From NCBI GenBank assembly GCA_028023455.1, contig JAQFVV010006197.1, positions 20,581,254-20,645,253 on the forward strand: a stretch of 64,000 bases of DNA, read 5' to 3'. Below are positions 1 through 13,560 of the stretch, one piece after another (positions within the stretch are counted from its first letter, which is position 1; every line of letters begins with the position of its first letter). The DNA is from Epiperipatus broadwayi (lineage: Eukaryota > Onychophora > Udeonychophora > Euonychophora > Peripatidae). The position numbers and the translations under genes are program-made. The notes under the pieces are model-generated. The model was not told the DNA's origin and made no database searches. It saw nothing but the letters and a program-made list of their open reading frames with translations.

Positions 1-120
1 AATAATTTCCAGAAGATAGATATGCATTTGTCATCATAGCAATTGGATTATTGTCTATCTAAAACTAGAAATTGTAGGTTACTATCTGTATCACTGATAA
101 AATGAGTTTCATCTCTTCAT

Positions 121-203
121 TTTATATTTTTTGTGTACATCAGTGATTTTATATTCTTTATGTACACCAGTGATGTTTATATTCTTTATGCACACCAATG
201 ATG
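121..203. repeat. Short tandem repeat, 27-28 bp unit, three copies
   Basis: Three consecutive imperfect units each read roughly TTTATATTCTTTATG followed by a short segment ending in CCAGTGATG or CAATGATG. The copies differ at a few positions. No coding potential is visible. This is a local tandem duplication in otherwise unremarkable AT-rich DNA. Confidence 0.7.
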
Positions 204-2318
204 TTATCTTGTTATATTTATTGTATCACATAGATATAATTTATTTGCATATAGTCCATTTGTTAGCTGTAGACTTAAAAATAATGGGATGAAAGATATG
301 ACAAAACTGACTCCATAGATGACTATCAAGGCATAGGTAAGAATCAGAATTTGATTCGTTGCTTGCATATGCAACTTTCTGTACATTTGATTATTAGTTT
401 TGTAAATCATTATTTGTTACACAACATGCAAGAGTAAACACAAACACACCATATAAACATAATAATAAATAATAAATTATTAAAACTTTTGAGAACCACT
501 ATTTTTATAAAATAAGTGGATTATATTAGAACACAAAAGTACTGTACATACACACTACTATAAATGAAAATTAATAAAAATTAAATAATTTTTTCAAATA
601 ATTAAAAATAAAATTAAAATATTATTCAAAAAAATTAAAAAATTAAAATTGTATACTTATGAGCCTGAAATTCTGAGATTACGTTTCTACTCCATGGAAG
701 GCCTTTTTTGTGAATCAGCATATTTTTAATCCAATAAAAGTATATTTTTAGGCTGATAAAAGATTTCTGTCTTTATTACTTTGTGGAAATTACAAAATTG
801 AGCAAAAAAAAAACTTAAATGCACTGGTTATGAAAAAAATTAATAAAAAATCCAATTTTCATTGGATTTTTTTTTAAAGACAGCATTAGAAAGCTACGTA
901 AAAGATGTATAAAATGCCCATATTTCGGTTGATGTTATGCTTATAGTTTTTACATCATTAAAAAAAGAAAACAACATTTTGGCCAATCAAATAAGATGAG
1001 TGGGTCACCTGCTTAATGAGTGGATGCAGTTAATAAAAATGACATGTAACATTATGTATATAATGTGTGTATGTGTAACATACAGACTTGGTAATATAAA
1101 CAGAATAGATATAAATTTAAAAATAAAAATTAAATTCTCAGTAATTATTGTTTTCTGGATTTTCATTTAAAAAAAAGAATTCACAAAATTTATTTTTCCT
1201 GTATTTCTTAACTATTGCATTATCAGTTATATATAAAGAACTTCACTGTAAGTATTAAAAAAATGTTGGTTACTTTTCAGCAATAAAGGTAAATATGTAA
1301 AATTAATAAATTTCTGTTGTTGGGGTCTGATATAATTTTGTTTGGAACCTTACTGTAAATAAAATTAATGACTTATTTATCAGTTATTGACTTCCATAGC
1401 TTTCATTTAGCATAATAGAATTCTAGACTCCATTAACTGAGCTAGTTGTACATATAAGTTTCAACAATAGTGTGGGTTTTTTTAAGAGGGATTGTTCTTT
1501 ACGTTATTTTGTTTTAATTAAAAAAGAGGGGGTATAGTGTTATTTTACTAGTTTTTTATTAATTAAAATTATGTATAATTTTAATTTATTTTATTATGTT
1601 TAATGGTTGTATAATTTTGAGTTCTAAAAAAATGTTAATTGCTTGATCTGGAAAGACAAACAGGGGTGGGTGAAGTGGAGTACAGATCAGTTAAGTATTC
1701 TGACTTCAAGCAAACACAGGAACCTTATGTCAGAATATGGTGTATGTAAAAAGAATGTTCGATGGCTGTAAGCAAACAACAGACACTTGCATCATTCATT
1801 ATATAATTATTAATCATGAAATATAGAGGATTTGAGTGGTGCAAGATGCTTCCAATTATTATTTGTAAGTCAATCTTTAGTCACACTTACTTGGACAGAC
1901 CTCCAGTATAAACCTGGGTCATTGTTGTTTGTAGGCCTTATATGATACATGTTCCCTCAGGAAACAGTTATAAAATGCTTAATAATGGACCATATTAATT
2001 TAAAAAAAATGAATGGGATTAAAGTTTATGTTTCTTTTGTTTTTAATTTTGGATCGAGTCAGTTGGAGAACTCTGAAAAAAAGGAGTTGGGAAAGAAGTT
2101 AGTATTAAAAAATGAATATAATAAATATTTAAACTATACCTAAGTGCCTCATGTCTTTAATTTCTGTTATAAAGTTAACAACTAAATGTCTATCTGGTTC
2201 AAACATAAATTATAATAAATAGAGTCCACGCATAAGATTACATCTTAAAATTTATTAGGTAACTGCAATATGTAAATAAATTTATCACTATGATCACTAA
2301 AGATTCTTCTCAATTTAG
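204..2318. other. AT-rich stretch, no gene recognised
   Basis: Only short open frames of about 60 codons occur, with low-complexity composition and no recognisable motif. A small A/T-flanked hairpin sits near 848-878 (TCCAAT...ATTGGA). I see no transposon termini, tRNA or conserved coding signal. Confidence 0.6.
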
Positions 2319-3720
2319 TAATGTGATGTGATGTGATGTACTGTAGCTTCTCCTTAAATGAAGTCAAGAATCTCTCAGCAATCATGCCCAGAGAAACCTG
2401 TTAGCCACTTTATTTTCCATTCCCCAGTCTAAGTTTTTCCATATTCTGCTCCATCCCATTTCCACAACATAATCTTTGTAAATCCTGTAACCTTTATATC
2501 TAAATCCCCTTTATCTTTTCTCAAACCCAGCATAAAAACCAATAATCCACTTTCTGTATAATCACTTTTCTCATATTTATTCTTCCATACTTTCATTATA
2601 TGTACCCTTTCTGTTTTCAAGCATTTACATTCAATTAACAGATGCCTAATATTTTTTATTCATTCCTTACATAATTTACAGACTAAATCATCCATATTTT
2701 TCCATTTACATATATATTCTCTTGTTGCTAAAGATCACATTTGAGCCTTAAACAGTAAACTACTTTCCTTACTATTATCATATATTAACTCACACCTAAT
2801 ATTCTGGTTATTTCTATATACATATATATTTAAACTCTTTTTACTCTCCATACTAGTTCTCCATTTTTCCAACTCCCTATTCTTTATTAATAAATCTATT
2901 CTTTTATCCTATTTGTAGTAAGCTTACCACTGTAACACTCAACAATCTTCCTAACACAATCATCCCATCTTTTGTACAAATATACTGATATAAATTCTTT
3001 ATCCAAATCTTTTGCATACCACATTACCTTTTTCACCCATCTTGTTGCCTGCCATTTACTCATAACCTAGTTAAATACTATTTTGGCTATTCTTTTATTA
3101 TCCATAAACTGCAACCTATCAAACATTTTCATTTTGCTTTTTACATCTCTCATATGAAAACTTGACCATCCAATTTCTTCTTGAATTGCCTCCCTTGCTG
3201 TCCATACACCTGCATCCAATGCATGTCTTCCTACTTCCAATTGAACTTTTTCTAAGTAATTTAATACCCCTTTCCTAACATATAATGCATCATTATTATA
3301 TGTTAACTCTGCTACTGCAACTCCCTTCCATATAATTCTAGCTACATCATATTTATTATATGAAAATATTGTTAATTTCTTTATCAATCCCTTTCTTTTC
3401 TTTGCTTCATTTATCAATTTTTTCTCCCATTTATCCAAATAATTTTTCTGATTACTTAAAATAATTCCCAAATAACTATAGCTATTCACTACACTTAACT
3501 TAATATCTCCCAATAAAAATATGTCTTCTCTTTCCCCAGTATTAACCATCATTATATTTGATTTTTCTTCACTAAATTTAATCCCCATTTCTTTACCCAC
3601 CCTTGCACATGTCCTCAGCATAACTTCCATATTTTCTTTTTTTTCTGTACACAAAAGTATATCTTCTGCAAAAAAAAGACCTGACAAAATATATACTCCC
3701 TCATACTTTCATCATAATTT
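2319..3720 (-). mobile_element. 5'-truncated LINE copy (same family as the 38-45 kb train)
   Basis: On the minus strand the copy runs from about 3,720 to a 3' tail of GATG/TGTGA repeats at 2,319-2,340. It carries the second half of the reverse transcriptase, then a Cys/His C-terminal region near 2,640-2,700 (C-x2-C ... H-x4-C pattern), then a short 3' end. The same 3' sequence recurs at 38.4, 42.85, 44.0, 44.66 and 44.92 kb, which defines the family. The copy is 5'-truncated inside the palm domain and has several stops in the last third, so it is dead. The GATG-type tail and 5' truncation are typical of target-primed LINE insertions. Confidence 0.85.
3067..3687 (-). pseudogene. LINE reverse transcriptase fragment (motif C to thumb)
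   Basis: An open frame of 206 codons begins just upstream of the catalytic motif, here FAEDILLC where active non-LTR enzymes have F/Y-A-D-D, so the first catalytic Asp is Glu. It is followed by the typical helix MEVMLRTCARVGKEMGIKF, then EEKSNIM (motif D region) and YLGI (motif E region). The rest is thumb-like sequence with the conserved block KSKMKMFDRLQFMDNKRIAK that recurs in the 39.2-kb and 43.6-kb copies. The frame ends in a stop well before the element's 3' end, and later segments continue in another frame. The chosen start is only the first Met in a truncated element. It is a decayed fragment, not an active gene. Confidence 0.85.
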
Positions 3721-6700
3721 TGGTAATCTTAAAAATTCTGTGGAAAGTGTTAATTTGTAGTGGCAATATATATATATTCATATAGTAATGTTTATCATAA
3801 TTAATATAATTTATTTCATATATTTTCTTTCTATTAGGATCTTTAATATAGTTTAAGGGTTTATATTTTTTGCAAAATCTATTTTGACTATATTTTAAAT
3901 AATGAATATATTATGCAGATTTATCATCTCTTCTATTAATTACATTATTATATTCTTTTGCTCTTTTATGTAATGATAGATGTCACTATATATGTTATAT
4001 AAAGTGGAGTTTTAAACCCATGACCTTGAAAGGTCAAAAAAGTATTTGCCAAAAAACGCTTTTCTGTATTATTTTTATTATATATATACAATCATTGCTG
4101 TTAGTAAAGATATTTTATTTTATATTATTTTGTATGATTTATTTAATTACAAAATATACTCCGAAAATATTTATAGATTTAGAAAATATATAGATAAAAA
4201 TATTAATAACAAAATAGATTATGAAAATATTTATAGATATATCTAAGAGTTTATGTATTTTAGTTATTTATTTTAGGTCTTTTAATAAAAAGATGGAGTA
4301 ATAAAATCATACTAATTTATTTATTATTCTGTGATCACATTATTATGTCTTTCAGACTTTTACTTTGAGCTAAGTATGTAATGATTTGACTCCTGTAGAT
4401 TTTACTTTTTATAGGGATTGTTTATTTGGCTGATTTCTTGATTACATTGGGTTTCCAGACTTAGGATTTAAACAGTTTCTATCTCCATTAGTTAGACACT
4501 CAATCTTATTCTCTGGTTTTTGTTTACACATACATATTTTTTTATCATCTGATTTTAGTAGATGAACCTTTAATACACAGATATCTTGGATAATGACAAA
4601 TATCTATCAAAAATGATAGAATACTTTTAACTCTGGCTTAGGACATTCTCTTTATGATTATTTGCTACCTCATAACAAGACAACATGAAACACACATGGA
4701 GAACATAGTGTACCATCACTAGAATATCTATATGACATATTTTTTGTGAAATGTACTGTTATGGGCCAGCTTAATATATTAATACTTCATCTGTACCTTT
4801 CAGTTGCTCACACTTCATATCAGCATACTGGAATGATTCTGACTTAGGGGAAGAAGTCAACAACAAGCAAAATAATACCAGAATTGATAAGATGAGACAA
4901 AAGATTTTAGGCACTTTTATACTCTTTCTCATCATTGATTTTTGAAAGGCATTTTTTAAAATCCAGATTTGTCTCGCACATAAATTTTTGTCTTATCTGT
5001 ATATTTTTTTTTTTTTACATTATTTAATTAATTTACTGCTTTAATTACATCATTAATTACTAGGGTATTTATTAATCCTTTACCTAAATTTGTACATAAT
5101 CAAATCTTAACAAAAATAGCAAATATTCAGGACCAATAAAATATTTATATATTTTCTATTTAATTAATTAAATCGTTATATAAATTTTTTATTATATTCG
5201 AAAAAATAAATTTATTATTTAGTTTAATTTTTTTATTGTTTATTTTACTCAAACTAAATTTATTTAATTAATATAAAGAGAAATCGATTTTGTACAAGTT
5301 TCTCGTTTTTTTTTTAAAAAAAAAATACATACATATATCTATATTTGTTTTGTATATGCATACGTGTATATCAATATCTGAGGCCAAATGGATTGTGTAT
5401 ACAACAATATATTTATAATTATTTCTGTTTTATATAAGAAAACAAGAAAATACTTTAGCTTTTAAAAAGCTTATAAAGTTTATAGTCTTTAAAGATTATT
5501 ACCAGTTTATAATCATCAATAATTCTAATTATGTATTTATACTAATAAAATGAGGCTTTGTGAAGCAGCAATTTGCACTTATAACTTGGATTTGAACCAA
5601 AGTGAAATAAAGCTTAAAATTCTTTATTTAGTTAGGCTTAAATTTTTTTTTAGGCAGTTGGATCTTTAGCTAACCCAATTAATCATTAAACACTAGTCAG
5701 CCAATAAATGTCTAGATATCCTTAACTAGATGCTAAAAGAAGGGTGAAAATGATTTTAATTGTTACTTTTTAAAAATTATTTCTCTGGTTTATTGCTTAG
5801 AAATTCAGAAAAAGATTGAACACTGAAATGATGGAATGGAATCGCAGGCCGTGGATCTTGAGCTTCAAAGTCCGCCATTAAACAAATACACTACATCAAA
5901 CAAAGCAGTTCCTTTTTAAGAAGCTTATACTAATAGTGCAAACGTTCATTTGATGACATACTAATACATTCAGCTATTGGCATTGCTCAAAAATACACGA
6001 TTTAATTCCTAAATTGAAAAAAAAAAAAAAATCAAAATCATAATTTTAATTTAAAGAATCAGTAATAAATAACTTATGAATTTCATTTTTATCGTTTTAA
6101 AATTTGATCTAAATTCGTTTGATTTATCAGATTCTAAGATTGCTTTGAAAATTCTTTGTATAAGATTAATAATGTAAGTTTTAATTTCAACATCCATTTT
6201 CATTAAAGTTACTGCTTAAATTGCAAATATTTGCTTGCATTTATAAAAAAATAGTTTGGGGAATATGTTCACATGATATTTACAAATTGTATAATGAACT
6301 ATTTTGAACTCTTGGGGAAGTAGTTACTACGCAATCACTCAAGCCAGCATGGGATTTAATCTTAATGAAGAAAATAATACTCTAGTGGGCTGTAGCTGAA
6401 TTATTTTTGTTTTTAATTTTTAGTAGTTCAAAATGAGCATTCCCCATTGGGATATAAAGGGTTTAAGCCAGAGAATATCTAAAAAATTAAAAATATAGCT
6501 ATAATGTTATTATCATTACTTTTTAAAAGCTGATTAGAAAGTATAACGAGATAAAAAAAGAACGTTTGATTTAAAAAGAAAGAGAGAAAGATACAAACAC
6601 TCTAAATAAATTAAACTTAATAATAAATATTAAAAAATGATATTAAACGACCTTCTGCAATTATAAAATTATTACATTTTTAATTATTTACTGATTATTA

Positions 6701-7549
6701 TTTTTGAAATATTGTGTTGGAATTTATTTTATTTCTTATATATAAACCAATAATTTCAAAATCTAAAAAATAAAATAAAATGCGATTTTTCTTTAGCAGT
6801 GTTCCTTTAATTATTATTAATAAATTAAGAATCTGCATTTCAAAGGCTTTTAAAGATCTTTAGATCTACAAATTGATTACTGATTAGAAGAAGCATGGAA
6901 AGGCACAATGTGATGAAAAACGAAGAAAATGACGCAGGCGTTTTGAATTACCGTAGATTGCTTCCTCTTGGGATCCCCAGTAAGAAGAAAGCTGTGTCGA
7001 GTGAAGATAGAAGAGGAAAACGACTGATTTAAAATGATTAGTGTAATGGGTATTTTGTAAGCTCGAATGATTTAAACTGATTAGTATCTTTGTTGAGTTT
7101 TTCTGACAGGTGAAATTAACTAGCAGTAGTGTAGTACAACCAAACGAAAGCATTTGATCATCATCGGTAATGGTTTATCACGGCGTGCTACTTTTTTAAA
7201 TGCTTATTTCAATATCTTAACATTTAAAGTTTCGGGGAAAAAATTACAAAAAAAATCTAAATTAGCTAATATTACATATTGATGATATATATATTGGAGA
7301 GACAACTTTTTATTTATAACACGCCAAGAGTTTTTATATATTTTCCAGAATACTATGACTTTATTTGAAATCTTAAAAGGAAATATTCCAAATAAATATG
7401 CTAATTTAACTTGATAAATAGTGAGATTTTCATATAATAAATAATTAAATACACGCAAGGTGCATAAATAATTTATCTTGATAATTATTTTAATATATGA
7501 ATTTTTTTATCTACAGTGCAGGCTTTTTCATACCTGCATTCCAATATAT
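3721..7549. other. AT-rich stretch, no gene recognised
   Basis: I found no coding segment, tRNA or paired repeat longer than a few tens of bases. Open frames here (for example around 4,046-4,246 and 6,884-7,458) are AT-driven and show no family resemblance. A phrase near 5,845-5,875 (GTGGATCTTGAG...) resembles ones next to (TTA)n tracts at 10.3 and 22.7 kb and may be a relic of a common repeat. Confidence 0.5.
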
Positions 7550-7858
7550 AATATATAGGGGATTTGAATTCAGACTTTCACACGGCCCCCAACTATCCAA
7601 GCTATCTCATACTGTTGACACCCTTGATCACACGTCTAAAAGATAAATAATCACCAATATCAATATTTCGTGCTAAAGCAGCACTCGTCAGTTGGTCCAG
7701 ATCATCATCTCCACACATATAGGGCTGGTTTCAGCACAAAATACATAAATTGGTGATCATTTATCTTTTCGACATGTATGTGCTCAAGTGTGTCAGCAGT
7801 ATGAAATAGCTTGGATAGTTGAGGGTCATATGAAAGTCTGAACTCAAACCCCCTATAT
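7550..7858. repeat. Foldback repeat, family X (copy 1)
   Basis: The left end reads ATAGGGGATTTGAATTCAG and the right end is its approximate reverse complement (CTGAACTCAAACCCCCTAT). The arms stay complementary for about 150 bp each, including the block AATAATCACCAATAT and its complement. Other copies lie at 19.66, 35.3 and 47.1 kb. The end contains GAGTTCGAATCCC in the better copies, which resembles a Pol III B box, so the repeat unit may be tRNA-derived and present as an inverted pair. This copy is a near-minimal palindrome with a short centre around 7,700-7,725. Confidence 0.75.
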
Positions 7859-8137
7859 CTTGATAATTATTATATGAAGCAATATGAAGTAGTAAAAATA
7901 AAGTATCATCAGCTTCAGCCAATCAAGATCATCCCAACCCTAAGGTAGTAAAAAATCAAAATAGTAATAATTATACACTAAAAATGAGTTTGCGATGAAC
8001 ATTCAAATCAATCCATGAAACAAAAATATGTTCGTATATAGAACATACTAATTCATTTATTCGTTTTATTTGATATTTTGTGGAGTAGGTTTGAATTCTT
8101 CTGCAGCAAACCTTGCTTTCTCATTTTCAGCCATATC

Positions 8138-8376
8138 TTCCTAATGAAACCATATGCCATTTGATGCTGTTGGTAGAGTGTCCGACTTGGGACTCACAGT
8201 TCTGGTGGTCAAACATCTTATGAACTTCCGAGGAAATAGAACCATATGCATGAAACCATATGACATTTGATGCAGTTGGTAAAGCATCTGACTTGGGACT
8301 CACAGTTCTGGTGGTCAAATGTTGTATAAACTCAGAGAAATAAAACCATATGCATCCTCTCTTTTTCCTAATGAAA
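8138..8376 (+). mobile_element. Dimeric tRNA-like SINE flanked by a 12-bp target-site duplication
   Basis: Two tandem units of about 105 bp start at 8,144 and 8,250. Each contains GTTGGTAGAGTGTCCGACTT or a close variant, which resembles a tRNA D-arm/A-box followed by an anticodon-loop-like CTTGGGA. Each ends with CTGGTGGTCAAA and ACCATATGCAT. The pair is bracketed by the identical 12-mer TTCCTAATGAAA at 8,138-8,149 and 8,365-8,376, as expected of a retroposed unit. The B box is poor. The tRNA origin is therefore an inference, while the tandem units and the flanking direct repeat are seen directly. Confidence 0.6.
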
Positions 8377-8383
8377 ATAATCA

Positions 8384-8874
8384 ATATTGCATTTTTTTAG
8401 ATGTCTTTATTATAAAGTTTATGATGCAATTCTCTTATAAAAACTATTTTCGTCATTACCATTGTCATATCTGACCTTGCATTCAGAAGTGCACTAGTCC
8501 AGATTCCTTCCTTATCTGATCAGATTGAGCACACATTGCCACTATCCAATGTGTAAACATGTGGCTAAACAATGTATAAACATGGTCAAAGAGTGAAGCA
8601 TAAGTGTGGTCAATATGTAAACATGTGTATAAAATCCTACCATTGGTTAGGCTCTCTGAATCCAATTGCTATCATTAAGGGAAAGGATCTAGCAATAAAT
8701 AGTCAGCCTTTTTGGAGGCAAGTCAGAGAACATCTGTCTAACCTAAATGACAGTACATGCTCTTAAGAGAGAGAATGTTTGTCTATCTGAACAACTGAAT
8801 GTGCTGTATCTCCATTGAAATCACTTCCAACAGTGAAGGTGTTTCTACTACATCTACTACCAATACATCTATGT
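8384..8874. other. Low-complexity stretch with AACATG-rich imperfect repeats
   Basis: Around 8,545-8,635 there are imperfect reiterations of GTAAACATGTG/TATAAACATGG. No coding family or paired termini are recognised. Confidence 0.45.
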
Positions 8875-9045
8875 AATGAGGCAAGTCCATGATAGAACTG
8901 GAAGCTTCCATGACTATGGCAGACTTGAGGCAAGCTGAATAGTACAGCTGGAAAAGTCATTTAACAAACTTGAGGCAAGCTGTCCAGTACAGCCAGAAGA
9001 TTAAAACTAGAACTCATGAGGCAAGCTAATATATATAGATGGAAG
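8875..9045. repeat. Degenerate tandem repeat, about 46-bp unit, four copies
   Basis: Four units begin with (A/C)(A/T)TGAGGCAAGC/T at roughly 45-47 bp spacing and include AGTACAGC(T/C)(G/A)GA in the middle two. The copies have diverged by substitutions and small indels. No function is visible. Confidence 0.55.
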
Positions 9046-10320
9046 TTATTCCAGTCATTCAGCATGGCCAGCTCATTATTGACTAAGTTATACATCAAAT
9101 TGTATTTATTGATTGTATGATATGAATGTATATTTCATATTATTTGATATTACTGTTGGTTTGAGTCTGAACCCTGCAATGATGGAAGGTATTAATTGAT
9201 TTAATGATCTTCCATTTTTAAACCTTTATGGAACCTTAAATAAAAACACTTTAATGCCATTGGGTTTGTTGATAGTTCTATATACAATTAATTTAGTCCC
9301 AGTAATTATGTCACTACACAAAAATATCACATCTTTTAATTTATCCAGAACAGCAGCTAGTCTGTACTGAATACCCTCAACATTTAAATAATATTTATTT
9401 TTATAAGCGCAAACACCTCAACATTTAAGTAAAAACAAATAAGCAAAACAAAGCAGCAGCAGTAATTTAATCACAGTATTAAATAGCATTATGTTGACTT
9501 CAATGATGGTTGAACATATTTTATCTTATATTGTTTACAAAAATATTTTGTGGTTAACATGACTGGGGTTTATTGTTGTGACTATCATCCATGTTACTTA
9601 TACTTTAAAAAAGTCAATAAATAAATAAAAAAAATTAAAAAATAATAATAAAAAATAAATAAATAGTGAAGAAGAATGGAAGGAGTAAAGATAAAATTAG
9701 TATTGATTTTAGTACGAGTTGAGAGAATTATCAATAATTGAAGAAGCGACATCTAGTTATAGATATGTTAAGTTGACAAATGTTATCATGTTGCAAACCC
9801 CTAAAGATATAACATATGGTATACATATATTGGAATCTTGAAAAAGAGTTGAAATTTTAGTAACTTTTTCATAATTAGTATCATGGAATCAATGTTCTTT
9901 GAAAGGTATTGCTTTCTTTAAGAATTATCTACATTTTTGTTTATTCCTGGTAAGAAGGCTGATACAATGTAGATTAGTTTCATACTAAATTTTGGTATTT
10001 AGCTATATATGTTGACTGAATAATAATCAAAACCAACCCCGCTATTTTTATGGTATTTGATGACTTGTTGGAAAGTACAATTAAATTATCTATACTAGTA
10101 ATAAGTGCCTACAACTTAGTATCAATAATCTTTATACCTCTTTAAAGTTGTGAAACCTGCTTTTAAGCAAATCAGTTAACATAAGAAAATAATATATCTT
10201 CAATTAAATTTTATGAAGTATTACAATAAAATTAGGTATAATACTTTATTATTATAAAAATATCCCCACCTCCTTCAGGAAGTCATATGTAGCTTAGGCA
10301 CAGGAAATGATAGAACTGCA
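9046..10320. other. AT-rich stretch, no gene recognised
   Basis: No coding similarity, RNA gene or paired repeat was found. The segment ends just before the phrase TGATCCATGAATCTTGAG at 10,326, which directly precedes the (TTA)n tract. A related phrase near 22.74 kb also adjoins a short (AAT)n tract. Confidence 0.5.
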
Positions 10321-10356
10321 GTTATGATCCATGAATCTTGAGTTCAGGAGTCCATC

Positions 10357-10676
<320 letters not shown>

Positions 10677-11518
10677 AATTAATCATTTATATAAATCAGC
10701 ATTTATTTTTTATAGCGTCTGTATACAATTGTAATCACATTCATATCGGCTTTTTCAAACCAAATTGTGCAAACACTTTTTGCGAGTGTTAAATAATAAA
10801 TGAATACCCTCTGACCCATACGAGATATAGAATTTATGCAGCAATAAAAGGAATCCCTCTTATTACTATGGCTCAAATATTTATATATGAGCAAATCTGA
10901 AGTACTGGCACAGAAGGTGTGACTATAGAACAGTCACTTTGAATTACTATATATAACTTATGAATGAATGACGCCGATGAAATTTACTAGAATTTACTGA
11001 ACGTCATTCCAACTGAAATTAATCATATATATAAATCAGCATTTATTTTTTATAGCGTCTGTATACAATTGTAATCACATTCATATCGGCTTTTTCAAAC
11101 CAAATTGTGCAAACGCTTTTTGCGAGTGTTAAATAATAAATGAATACCCTCTGACCCATACGAGATATAGAATTTATGCAGCAATAAAAGGAATCCCTCT
11201 TATTACTATGACTCAAATATTTATATATGAGCAAATCTGAAGTACTGGCACAGAAGGTGTGACTATAGAACAGTCACTTTGAATTACTATATATAACTTA
11301 TGAATGAATGACGCCGATGAAATTTACTAGAATTTACTGAACGTCATTCCAACTGAAATTAATCATATATATAAATCAGCATTTATTTTTTATAGCGTCT
11401 GTATACAATTGTAATCACATTCATATCGGCTTTTTCAAACCAAATTGTGCAAACGCTTTTTGCGAGTGTTAAATAATAAATGAATACCCTCTGACCCATA
11501 CGAGATATAGAATTTATG
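10677..11518 (-). repeat. 340-bp satellite array, reverse-oriented half (about 2.5 units)
   Basis: Units repeat at exactly 340-bp spacing (equivalent points at 10,703, 11,043 and about 11,383). This half is the reverse complement of the array that follows. Units are nearly identical to each other, so amplification or homogenisation is recent. Each unit holds an 8-bp stem GAATGACG/CGTCATTC enclosing about 28 bp, and a partly self-complementary TGACTGTTCTATAGTCA. A 63-codon frame is shared by units but is best explained by repeat identity. Confidence 0.95.
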
Positions 11519-13217
11519 TGATTACAATTGTATACAGACGCTATAAAAAATAAATGCTGATTTATATATATGATTAATTTCAGTTGGAATGACGTTCAGT
11601 AAATTCTAGTAAATTTCATCGGCGTCATTCATTCATAAGTTATGTATAGTAATTCAAAGTGACTGTTCTATAGTCACACCTTCTGTGCCAGTACTTCAGA
11701 TTTGCTCATATATAAATATTTGAGTCATAGTAATAAGAGGGATTCCTTTTATTGCTGCATAAATTCTATATCTCGTATGGGTCAGAGGGTATTCATTTAT
11801 TATTTAACACTCGCAAAAAGCGTTTGCCCAATTTGGTTTGAAAAAGCCGATATGAATGTGATTACAATTGTATACAGACGCTATAAAAAATAAATGCTGA
11901 TTTATATATATTATTAATTTCAGTTGGAATGACGTTCAGTCAATTCTAGTAAATTTCATCGGCGTCATTCATTCATAAGTTATATATAGTAATTCAAAGT
12001 GACAGTTCTATAGTCACACCTTCTGTGCCAGTACTTCAGATTTGCTCATATATAAATATTTGAGTCATAGTAATAAGAGGGATTCCTTTTATTGCTGCAT
12101 AAATTCTATATCTCGTATGGGTCAGAGGGTATTCATTTATTATTTAACACTCGCAAAAAGCATTTGCACAATTTGGTTTGAAAAAGCCGATATGAATGTG
12201 ATTACAATTGTATATAGACGCTATAAAAAATAAATGCTGATTTATATATATGATTAATTTCAGTTGGAATGACGTTCAGTAAATTCTAGTAAATTTCATC
12301 GGCGTCATTCATTCATAAGTTATATATAGTAATTCAAAGTGACTGTTCTATAGTCACACCTTCTGTGCCAGTACTTCAGATTTGCTCATATATAAATATT
12401 TGAGGCATAGTAATAAGAGAGATTCCTTTTATTGCTGCATAAATTCTATATCTCGTATGGGTCAGAGGGTATTCATTTATTATTTAACACTCGCAAAAAG
12501 CGTTTGCCCAATTTGGTTTGAAAAAGCCGATATGAATGTGATTACAATTGTATACAGACGCTATAAAAAATAAATGCTGATTTATATATATGATGAATTT
12601 CAGTTGGAATGACGTTCAGTAAATTCTAGTAAATTTCATCGGCGTCATTCATTCATAAGTTATATATAGTAATTCAAAGTGACTGTTCTATAGTCACACC
12701 TTCTGTGCCAGTACTTCAGATTTGCTCATATATAAATATTTGAGTCGTAGTAATAAGAGGGATTCCTTTTATTGCTGCATAAATTCTATATCTCGTATGG
12801 GTCAGAGGATATTCATTTATTATTTAACACTCGCAAAAAGCGTTTGCACAATTTGGTTTGAAAAAGCCGATATGAATGTGATTACAATTGTATACAGATG
12901 CTATAAAAAATAAATGCTGATTTATATATATGATTAATTTCAGTTGGAATGATGTTCAGTAAATTCTAGTAAATTTCATCGGCATCATTCATTCATAAGT
13001 TATATATAGTAATTCAAAGTGACTGTTCTATAGTCACACCTTCTGTGCCAGTACTTCAGATTTGCTCATATATAAAATTTGAGTCGTAGTAATAAGAGGG
13101 ATTCCTTTTATTGCTGCATAAATTCTATATCTCATATGGGTCAGAGGGTATTCATTTATTATTTAACACTCGCAAAAAGCGTTTGCACAATTTGGTTTGA
13201 AAAAGCCGATATGAATT
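11519..13217 (+). repeat. 340-bp satellite array, forward half (5.0 units)
   Basis: Five units at 340-bp spacing (equivalent points 11,702, 12,042, 12,382, 12,722 and about 13,061) differ by scattered substitutions and, in the last unit, a 1-bp deletion. The switch from the reverse half occurs inside a unit: sequence reading GAATTTATG on one strand joins TGATTACAATTG on the other, with two to three bases of shared ATG/TG at the join. The array ends at GCCGATATGAATTT and passes directly into the second (TTA)n tract. Confidence 0.95.

Positions 13218-13560
<343 letters not shown>

Noticed and set aside
848-878. Hairpin followed by a T run resembling a bacterial rho-independent terminator (also at 21,990)
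   Set aside because: The surrounding DNA is eukaryotic repeat sequence with no adjacent gene; such hairpins are expected in AT-rich DNA.
10960-11020. Hammerhead ribozyme in the satellite unit (CCGATGA next to a GAATGACG/CGTCATTC stem)
   Set aside because: The core U is replaced, no GAAA follows the inner stem, and the strand order does not fit a hammerhead because the outer stem closes directly around both core strands.
10703-12913. A 63-codon open frame repeated in most 340-bp satellite units
   Set aside because: Identity follows from the repeat itself; changes hit all codon positions, one unit is frameshifted, and there is no similarity to a known protein or sign of a promoter.
10677-13217. 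CRISPR-like array
   Set aside because: Units are 340 bp with no short repeat and unique spacer alternation, and the DNA is eukaryotic.
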